Positions 8,388-15,205 of a DNA stretch of 41,686 nt are shown here, piece by piece; positions within the stretch are counted from its first letter, which is position 1, and every line of letters begins with the position of its first letter. Under the pieces are notes generated by a model. It had not been told where the DNA came from. It worked only from the letters and a program-made list of their open reading frames with translations, and did no database searches. The DNA lies in IMG/VR virus record IMGVR_UViG_3300025880_000030, positions 1-41,686 of that record; one strand, 5' to 3'. A program made the position numbers and the translations under genes. Source of the stretch: a virus.

Positions 8388-11300
8388 TTTATTTTTCTTC
8401 TCAGTTCTTCTATTTCACCTTGCTGTTCTTTAATAGCTTCAATTAATAAAGCAACCATTTTATCATATTTAACAGCTTTATACCCATTATCTCTTGTAGT
8501 AACTAATTCGGGTAATATAGCTTCAATTTCTTGTGCTATAACTCCTATATCTGCTCCTTCATTACCATGAATATGAATTTTTTCTTCTTTGGTTAGTGGG
8601 GTCCAATCAAAATACACACCATTTATTTGTTTTACTTTATCTACAGCCCATGGGATAGGTCTTATATTTTCTTTTAGTCTTTTATCTGATGTAGAATATG
8701 CTATTACATCATTTTTAGCTCTAATTAAACCATCTGTAGAATTAGTACCTGTAAAAGAAGAGCCAACATCTAAAGAATTTTTAACTGCTAAAAGATTACC
8801 TGTAAAAGTTAAATCAGACACTCCATCTATAGTGGCAGATGTATTTCCTCCTCTTATTAATCTGTTAGTACCAGCATTAGTATATGTTGTTATACCTGCA
8901 TTTTGACCTGTAATACCTTGAGCACCTTTAGTACCGGGGGCACCTATACCTGTAATACCTTGAGCACCTTTTGTACCTGTAATACCTTGAGCACCTTTTG
9001 CACCTGTAATACCTTGAACACCTTGAGCTCCTGTTCCACCTCCTGGAATTGACCAGTAGTAACTAGTACCATCATAATAAACACCTAATACATCAGTACC
9101 ACCACTTGCTGTTGTTGTAGTATAAGTACTACCCCCTATAATAACGGATCCACCTGGAAGTGTTACAGTATAGGTTGTACCTGATCCTTGTTTAACTAAA
9201 AGTACACCTGTATCACCTGTTACCCAACCTGACATTGCTAATGTTTTATTACCATTTAAAGTAACTTTAGCATTTGAACCTAATGATGAATTAAATGTAA
9301 TAGTAGATGTTGCATTACTTAATGTTTGTTGGTCAATAGTTATTTTACCATCAGACATTTGTAAATCTTGTTGCATTACAACATTTTTATGCAGGGTAAT
9401 ATCAGTAGCATCGTATTTTATTATGTCTGTTTCTGTACCACCTGGAGTTTTGGATATAAATTTGAATTTACCAAAATTTGTTCCAGTATCCCCTTGAAAT
9501 GCAAAATCTGTATTATCAGCACCATTACCTTTTATCTCAACACCATTACCACCATCTCTATAAATATTTAATTCACCATCAGTTCCATTCGCACCTTTTA
9601 TACTAAGGTTACTAGTACTAAATGTTAAATTTCCTTCAGCAACAAGTCCACCAGAACCATCTGATGTTAATACTTCATTATTATTTCCAGGTGCTGTTGG
9701 ATTAGTTCCTTGAGCACCTTTTGTACCTGTAATACCTTGAGCACCTTTTGTACCTGTAATACCTTGAGTACCTGTAATACCTTGGGCACCTTTATCACCA
9801 ACTTCTCCTACACCTGTAGTACCTTGTATACCTTGAATACCTTGTGTTCCTTGTGTACCAGTAATACCCTGTGAACCAGTTATACCTTGAGAACCCTTAC
9901 TACCTGTTAAACCTTGGGTACCTTGAGTACCTTGAGTTCCTGTTATACCCTGTGAACCAGTTATACCTTGTGTTCCTTGTGTACCAGTAATACCTTGAGT
10001 TCCTTGTGAACCAGTTATACCTTGTGCTCCTGTAATACCCTGAGTACCTTGTGTTCCTGTTATACCTTGTGTCCCTTGTGTTCCCGTTATACCTTGAGTA
10101 CCTGTAATACCTTGGGTACCTTGAGTTCCTTGTGTACCAGTAATACCCTGTGAACCCGTTATACCTTGTGATCCTGTAATACCCTGAGAACCATCTGTAC
10201 CTTGAATACCAGTTATACCTTGAGTACCATCCGTACCTTGTGTACCTGTAATACCCTGTGTTCCATCTGTTCCTTGAGTACCTGTAATACCTTGACTACC
10301 TGTAATACCCTGAGTACCTGTTGTCCCTTGTGTTCCTGTAATACCTTGAGTACCAGTTGTTCCTTGTGTTCCGTCTGTTCCTTGGGTTCCTTGTGTTCCA
10401 TCTGTTCCTTGGGTACCATCTGTACCTTGAGTACCTGTAATACCTTGGGTACCTTGAGTACCTTGTGTTCCTGTTATACCCTGAGAACCAGTAATCCCCT
10501 GAGCACCATCTGTACCTTGTGTTCCTGTAATACCCTGTGAACCTGTTATACCTTGAGTACCTTGGGTACCTGTAATACCTTGTATTCCTTGAGTACCAGT
10601 TGTTCCTTGTGTTCCATCTGTACCTTGTGTTCCTTGTATTCCTGTTATACCCTGAATACCCTGAGTACCTTGTGTTCCTGTTATACCTTGAGTTCCTTGT
10701 GTACCATCTGTACCTTGAGTACCTGTTATACCTTGAGTTCCTTGTGCACCAGTAATACCTTGTGAACCAGTTATACCTTGAGTACCTGTAGTACCTTGAG
10801 TTCCATCTGTTCCTTGTGTTCCTGTTATACCTTGAGTTCCTTGTATACCTGTTATACCCTGTGAACCAGTAATACCCTGTGAACCAGTAATACCCTGAGC
10901 ACCATCTGTTCCTTGAGTACCCTGTGTTCCATCTGTTCCTTGTGTTCCATCTGTTCCTTGAGTACCAGTTGTTCCTTGTGAACCTGTAATACCCTGAATA
11001 CCTTGTGTTCCTGTTATACCTTGAGTACCCGTAGTACCTTGAGTTCCATCTGTTCCTTGTGCTCCATCTGTACCTTGAATACCAGTTATACCTTGAGTAC
11101 CAGTTGTTCCTTGAGTACCCGTTGTTCCTTGCGTTCCATCTGTACCCTGTGTTCCTGTTATACCCTGAGTACCTGTAGTACCTTGTGTTCCTGTTATACC
11201 TTGTGCTCCATCTGTACCTTGAATACCAGTTATACCTTGAGTACCAGTTGTTCCTTGTGAACCTGTTATACCTTGAATACCTTGAGTACCTGTGATACCC

Positions 11301-14300
11301 TGTAAACCTTGTTCGCCTGTTATACCCTGTAAACCTTGTTCACCTGTTATACCTTGTGAACCTGTTATACCTTGGATACCTTGTGAACCTGTTATACCTT
11401 GAATACCTTGTGTTCCTGTTATACCTTGAGAACCGGTTATACCTTGAATACCTTGTGTTCCATCTGTTCCTTGTATACCTGTAATACCCTGTATACCTTG
11501 AATACCTACTTCACCTTTTTGTCCTTTATCTCCTCTATTACCTACAGTTGTAAATGATATAATTATATCTTCATTGTTTGTAAATGGGTTTGTAGTTGAT
11601 GATGATTGTTCATCTAGATCCAATGACCACCACCCAGTATTATCTGTTAAATCTGATATTGCAAATAGTATAAATTGTGTAGCGTCTGTTCTATTTGCTA
11701 TTCTAATATATCCCTTTATTGCTGATGTTACAGCGTCTATAGATAAGAGGAATGATTGAATTGAAGTACCATTATCGTCCGTAATATCTACATACCCAAC
11801 AGTAGAAGCGTTTTGTGTAGTATTATTTAATCTTATTTTACCAGTTCCAGGATCTGCTGCTGCTGTTGATGTATCAAAAGTATAATCAAAAGTAGCACCA
11901 CCAAAGGCACCATCTGTACCTTGTGTTCCTTCTTCACCTTTAGTACCTGTTATACCTTGTGTCCCTTGTGTACCAGTAATACCCTGAGCACCTGTTATAC
12001 CTTGAGCACCTGTTATACCTTGTGCTCCTGTTATACCCTGAGAACCAGTAATACCTTGAGTACCTGTTGTTCCTTGAATACCAGTAACCCCTTGTGTACC
12101 TGTAGTACCTTGAGTTCCATCTGTTCCTTGTGTTCCGTCTGTACCTTGAATACCAGTTATACCTTGTAAACCTGTTGTACCTTGAGTACCATCTGTACCT
12201 TGAGTACCTATTATACCTTGTGTTCCTTGTGTTCCTGTAATACCTTGTGTCCCTTGTATTCCTGTTATACCTTGTATTCCTTGTGAACCAGTAGTACCTT
12301 GAGTTCCATCTGTACCCTGTAAACCTTGTTCACCAGTAATACCTTGAATACCCTGTGAACCAGTTGTTCCTTGTAAACCTGTAATACCTTGAATACCTTG
12401 TGCTCCGTCTGTACCTTGAGTACCCGTTGTACCCTGTGTTCCATCTGTTCCTTGAGTACCTGTAATACCTTGGGTTCCATCTGTTCCTTGAGTTCCATCT
12501 GTACCCTGTGTTCCTGTTACACCCTGTAAACCTTGTTCGCCTGTTATACCTTGTATTCCTTGAGTTCCATCAGTTCCTTGAGTACCATCTGTACCTTGAG
12601 TACCAATAATACCCTGAATACCTTGTGAACCAGTAATACCTTGTGAACCAGTAATACCCTGAGCACCTGTTATACCTTGAGCACCTGTAGTACCTTGAGT
12701 ACCATCTGTTCCTTGAGTACCATCTGTTCCTTGAGTACCATCTGTTCCTTGGATACCCTGTAAACCTTGTTCACCTGTTATACCTTGAGCACCAGTTATA
12801 CCTTGTGGTCCTTGAGTACCTTGTATACCCTGAGCACCATCTGTACCTTGAGTACCTTCTATACCTTGTACACCTTGAGTACCTTGTGTTCCGTCTGTTC
12901 CTTGCGTTCCATCTGTACCTTGTGTTCCGTCTGTTCCTTGAATACCAGTTATACCTTGAGTACCAGTTGTTCCTTGTAAACCTGTTATACCTTGAATACC
13001 CTGAGCACCATCTGTACCTTGAGTACCTGTTGTGCCTTGTGTTCCATTAGTACCTTGAGTACCTGTTACACCTTGAGAACCTGTTACACCTTGAGAACCA
13101 GTAATACCTTGTGAACCAGTAATACCTTGAGTCCCGTCTGTACCTTGTGTTCCTGTTATACCTTGTGCTCCATCTGTTCCTTGTGCTCCATCTGTACCTT
13201 GAGTACCTGTTGTACCCTGAATACCTTGAATACCTTGTGATCCTGGGACTGTTGAATCTTCACCTGTTGTACCTTGAGTACCCTGTGTTCCTGTTATACC
13301 TTGAGAACCAGTAATACCTTGTGAACCTATAATACCTTGAGCACCATCTGTACCTTGGGCACCATCTGTACCTTGAGTACCCTGAGTACCATCTGTACCT
13401 TGTGTACCAGTTATACCTTGTATTCCTTGTAAACCTTGTTCACCTGTAATACCTTGTATTCCTTGAGAACCATCTGTACCATCCGTACCTTGTGTACCTG
13501 TAATACCCTGTGCTCCTTTAGTACCAGTTATACCTTGTGCACCATCTGTTCCTTGAGAACCATCTGTACCTTGAGAACCAACTTCTCCTTTTTGTCCTTT
13601 TAAACCACTTGTACCTTGAGTACCATCAATTCCCTTAATCCCTTGAACACCTTGAGAACCTTGTGTTCCAGTTATACCTTGAATACCTTGTGAACCAGTA
13701 ATACCCTGTGTACCTGTTGTACCTTGAGAACCTGTTATACCTTGAATACCTTGTGTACCATCTGTACCTTGAGTACCAGTAATACCTTGAACACCTTGAG
13801 CTCCTTTATCACCTGCATCACCTGTTACTTGAAAAGAAACTATTATGTCATCTCCATTAGCAAATGGACTTGATGTAGAAGATGCTTCTGAGGCTATAGT
13901 TAAAATGTACCAGGCATTTGTATCTTGTCCTGCTACTATAGTAATTTGATATAATATAAAATCGTCAGTATTACCTTTTTCTGATATTCTAACGTGTCCT
14001 TTTATTGTTGAAGTAGCGTTATCAATAGTTGTCATGAACTGAACAATGCTGTTTCCATTGTCATCCGTGGCATCTAAATATAAGCTTGTTGCGGCATTTT
14101 GGGTTGAATTATTTAATTGAACAATTCCTGTGCCTGGGTCTATTGGGGGAGAAGGTACTGTTGTACTAAATGTATAATCAAAGGAAGCACCTCCAAAATT
14201 ACCTGCTGTACCTTGAGCACCTTGTATTCCTTGTATACCTTGTGGGCTTTGAATACCTTGAATACCTTGAATACCTTGTGCACCTGTTATACCTTGTGCA

Positions 14301-14755
14301 CCTTGAGCACCTACTTCTCCTATACCTATTGTACCTTGTATACCTTGAGTACCCTGTACTCCGGTTATACCTTGAATACCTTGAGTACCATTTCCACCTG
14401 TTATACCTTGTGCACCAATTATACCTTGTATACCTTGTGCACCTGTTATACCTTGTGTTCCAGTTACACCTTGAGTACCTTGGGTACCATCTGTTCCTTG
14501 TGTTCCGTCTGTTCCTTGAGTACCTGTGATACCTTGAATACCCTGGGCACCTTGAGCGCCTGAAGCATTATCTATCCATTGTGAACCTGATACTGTAGAG
14601 GATAAAACTTGTCCTAAAGTACCTACGTTTCCATCTGTATCGTGAATTGATTGGGAGACTAAAAGAGACCCACTAATATTTGTATCATTATCTACCCCTA
14701 AGGTATTTAGTAAAGCATCTGATCCGCTTACTATTATTTCTCTCCAATTTGCCAT
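8384..14755 (-). CDS. Asp-rich collagen-like tail fibre with S74 intramolecular chaperone
   Basis: At 2123 residues this is the longest protein in the window. Residues 1-65 carry the MANWREIIVSGSDALLNTL tag. Gly-X-Y tracts cover about 66-187, 313-948, 1074-1680 and 1906-1948. Two homologous globular inserts sit at about 189-312 and 950-1073. A beta-rich region covers 1681-1905, followed by an [13 protein letters not shown] segment and the S74 chaperone with S2023-D-K-R-L-K2028-ENI and a C-terminal heptad stretch (LLIEAIKEQQGEIEELRRKI). Shaft triplets are mainly TQG, TDG, ITG, IQG and EQG, so acidic residues dominate and Lys is rare, the reverse of the 1541-residue fibre. A Gly-to-Ser break lies at residue 170. 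It is likely a trimeric host-contact fibre that loses its chaperone by self-cleavage. It follows a leader motif and overlaps a propeller gene. Confidence 0.88.
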   Translation of the reverse strand: MANWREIIVSGSDALLNTLGVDNDTNISGSLLVSQSIHDTDGNVGTLGQVLSSTVSGSQWIDNASGAQGAQGIQGITGTQGTDGTQGTDGTQGTQGVTGTQGITGAQGIQGIIGAQGITGGNGTQGIQGITGVQGTQGIQGTIGIGEVGAQGAQGITGAQGIQGIQGIQSPQGIQGIQGAQGTAGNFGGASFDYTFSTTVPSPPIDPGTGIVQLNNSTQNAATSLYLDATDDNGNSIVQFMTTIDNATSTIKGHVRISEKGNTDDFILYQITIVAGQDTNAWYILTIASEASSTSSPFANGDDIIVSFQVTGDAGDKGAQGVQGITGTQGTDGTQGIQGITGSQGTTGTQGITGSQGIQGITGTQGSQGVQGIKGIDGTQGTSGLKGQKGEVGSQGTDGSQGTDGAQGITGTKGAQGITGTQGTDGTDGSQGIQGITGEQGLQGIQGITGTQGTDGTQGTQGTDGAQGTDGAQGIIGSQGITGSQGITGTQGTQGTTGEDSTVPGSQGIQGIQGTTGTQGTDGAQGTDGAQGITGTQGTDGTQGITGSQGITGSQGVTGSQGVTGTQGTNGTQGTTGTQGTDGAQGIQGITGLQGTTGTQGITGIQGTDGTQGTDGTQGTDGTQGTQGVQGIEGTQGTDGAQGIQGTQGPQGITGAQGITGEQGLQGIQGTDGTQGTDGTQGTDGTQGTTGAQGITGAQGITGSQGITGSQGIQGIIGTQGTDGTQGTDGTQGIQGITGEQGLQGVTGTQGTDGTQGTDGTQGITGTQGTDGTQGTTGTQGTDGAQGIQGITGLQGTTGSQGIQGITGEQGLQGTDGTQGTTGSQGIQGITGIQGTQGITGTQGTQGIIGTQGTDGTQGTTGLQGITGIQGTDGTQGTDGTQGTTGTQGVTGIQGTTGTQGITGSQGITGAQGITGAQGITGAQGITGTQGTQGITGTKGEEGTQGTDGAFGGATFDYTFDTSTAAADPGTGKIRLNNTTQNASTVGYVDITDDNGTSIQSFLLSIDAVTSAIKGYIRIANRTDATQFILFAISDLTDNTGWWSLDLDEQSSSTTNPFTNNEDIIISFTTVGNRGDKGQKGEVGIQGIQGITGIQGTDGTQGIQGITGSQGITGTQGIQGITGSQGIQGITGSQGITGEQGLQGITGEQGLQGITGTQGIQGITGSQGTTGTQGITGIQGTDGAQGITGTQGTTGTQGITGTQGTDGTQGTTGTQGTTGTQGITGIQGTDGAQGTDGTQGTTGTQGITGTQGIQGITGSQGTTGTQGTDGTQGTDGTQGTQGTDGAQGITGSQGITGSQGITGIQGTQGITGTQGTDGTQGTTGTQGITGSQGITGAQGTQGITGTQGTDGTQGTQGITGTQGTQGIQGITGIQGTQGTDGTQGTTGTQGIQGITGTQGTQGITGSQGITGTQGTDGAQGITGSQGITGTQGTQGTQGITGTQGTDGTQGTDGTQGTQGTDGTQGTTGTQGITGTQGTTGTQGITGSQGITGTQGTDGTQGITGTQGTDGTQGITGIQGTDGSQGITGSQGITGSQGITGTQGTQGTQGITGTQGITGTQGTQGITGTQGTQGITGAQGITGSQGTQGITGTQGTQGITGSQGITGTQGTQGTQGLTGSKGSQGITGSQGITGTQGTQGIQGIQGTTGVGEVGDKGAQGITGTQGITGTKGAQGITGTKGAQGTNPTAPGNNNEVLTSDGSGGLVAEGNLTFSTSNLSIKGANGTDGELNIYRDGGNGVEIKGNGADNTDFAFQGDTGTNFGKFKFISKTPGGTETDIIKYDATDITLHKNVVMQQDLQMSDGKITIDQQTLSNATSTITFNSSLGSNAKVTLNGNKTLAMSGWVTGDTGVLLVKQGSGTTYTVTLPGGSVIIGGSTYTTTTASGGTDVLGVYYDGTSYYWSIPGGGTGAQGVQGITGAKGAQGITGTKGAQGITGIGAPGTKGAQGITGQNAGITTYTNAGTNRLIRGGNTSATIDGVSDLTFTGNLLAVKNSLDVGSSFTGTNSTDGLIRAKNDVIAYSTSDKRLKENIRPIPWAVDKVKQINGVYFDWTPLTKEEKIHIHGNEGADIGVIAQEIEAILPELVTTRDNGYKAVKYDKMVALLIEAIKEQQGEIEELRRKIK
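8912..9040 (-). repeat. Short Gly-X-Y tract near fibre tip
   Basis: About 43 residues of G-X-Y (GAQGVQG, then TKGAQGITG copies, with one GIGAPG stutter) lie between the beta-rich region and the S74-linked module. Boundaries are approximate. Confidence 0.75.
9716..11536 (-). repeat. Gly-X-Y tract 3 of the Asp-rich fibre
   Basis: About 607 residues are dominated by GTQ, GTD, GIT and GIQ triplets. Related triplet blocks recur with synonymous changes, so the protein repeat is more regular than the DNA. This suggests past duplication followed by codon drift. Confidence 0.85.
11537..11911 (-). other. Globular insert domain (copy B)
   Basis: It reads [53 protein letters not shown], a D-NTGWW strand and EDIIISF to GNRGDKG. 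It is closer to copy A (5127-5490) than to copy C: NRTDATQ and NTGWW are identical between A and B. Confidence 0.7.
11912..13819 (-). repeat. Gly-X-Y tract 2 of the Asp-rich fibre
   Basis: About 636 residues of Gly-X-Y with frequent TDG. It contains three perfect copies of an 18-base unit at 12693-12746 (CCTTGAGTACCATCTGTT on the plus strand, encoding GTQGTD in the fibre). One non-collagenous interruption, G-E-D-S-T-V-P, lies near 13250. Confidence 0.85.
13820..14194 (-). other. Globular insert domain (copy C)
   Basis: This is the most divergent of the three inserts: FGGASFDYTFSTTV, DPGTGIVQLNN, ATDDNGNSIVQF, TIKGHVRISEK, a D-TNAWY strand and DDIIVSF to GDAGDKG. It replaces NRTDATQ and GWW of the other copies with different residues. 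Confidence 0.7.
14195..14560 (-). repeat. Gly-X-Y tract 1 of the Asp-rich fibre
   Basis: About 122 residues of Gly-X-Y start right after the N-terminal tag. It contains the single-residue Gly-to-Ser break (AGC codon at 14246-14248) within IQGIQ-S-PQG. Confidence 0.82.
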
Positions 14756-14771
14756 ATTGTATTATATATAA

Positions 14772-14782
14772 TGATAAATATT
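14772..14782 (-). promoter_or_regulatory. Leader motif variant AATATTTATCA
   Basis: On the coding strand this variant of the recurrent ATATTTATAA motif ends 16 bases before the Asp-rich fibre ATG. Its role is unknown; see the finding on this motif. Confidence 0.35.
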
Positions 14783-14794
14783 AAAAGAATATGG

Positions 14795-14989
14795 TTAATC
14801 AACTTCTACAGGTGGAGGAATGGGTTGAGAATTTAGATGTTCTTCGATTTGTGTTATTTGATTTTGGAGTTTAATTTGTAAAGTTCCAATAAACATAGCG
14901 TCTACTCCCTTAATACTAATTTCTTTAATTCCTACTAATAAAGCTTTTATTTCTCTTAATGATAAGTCTTCTAATGTGTATATATCCAT
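14795..14989 (-). CDS. Small helical protein, paralogue of the next gene upstream
   Basis: The 64-residue protein is predicted to be two amphipathic helices (LEDLSLREIKALLVGIKEI and MFIGTLQIKLQNQITQIEEHL) with a proline-rich end (PIPPPVEVD). It aligns without gaps to the 67-residue protein at 14992-15195 over about 43 positions, sharing L..EI...L..I......G.....I..L..KLQ. It lies between two fibre genes, 2 bases after its paralogue. Small helical proteins in such positions can be fibre assembly chaperones or minor virion parts; that is inference, and no known family is certain. Confidence 0.6.
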   Translation of the reverse strand: MDIYTLEDLSLREIKALLVGIKEISIKGVDAMFIGTLQIKLQNQITQIEEHLNSQPIPPPVEVD

Positions 14990-14991
14990 AA

Positions 14992-15195
14992 CTATTTATT
15001 TTTAAATTTTTCTAAATCAAGATACATTTTTTGTAGTTTTAAAGTTAAACTATAAATTTCTTCCATTTCTTCCCCTGTAAAGGTTGATTTCCGGATTATA
15101 TTTAACATAAATAATATCTCTTTTCTAGTAAGAATTGGCAGACCCGATAATGGGTCTGCCTCTCCTATTCTTGTATTACCTGCTTTGAAACCCAT
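14992..15195 (-). CDS. Small helical protein, paralogue of the next gene downstream
   Basis: The 67-residue protein has a short N-terminal segment (GFKAGNTRIGEADPLSGLPI) followed by two helices, LTRKEILFMLNIIRKSTF-TGEE and MEEIYSLTLKLQKMYLDLEKF. It resembles the neighbouring 64-residue protein, so the pair probably arose by tandem duplication. It sits 10 bases after the 700-residue fibre gene, with no Shine-Dalgarno sequence. It may assist fibre assembly, but no function can be assigned from sequence alone. Confidence 0.6.
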   Translation of the reverse strand: MGFKAGNTRIGEADPLSGLPILTRKEILFMLNIIRKSTFTGEEMEEIYSLTLKLQKMYLDLEKFKNK

Positions 15196-15205
15196 TTACT
15201 TATTC

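Noticed and set aside
3250-14563. Many plus-strand open frames within the collagen-like genes, rich in Leu/Tyr/Cys or Ser/Thr/Cys repeats
   Set aside because: They are exact antisense shadows of G-X-Y codons, start at chance ATGs, end together with the repeat tracts and have no leader or domain content.
2796-14755. CRISPR array reading of the dense short direct repeats
   Set aside because: The repeats keep codon phase in Gly-X-Y, vary synonymously and lack spacers of constant length between identical palindromic repeats.
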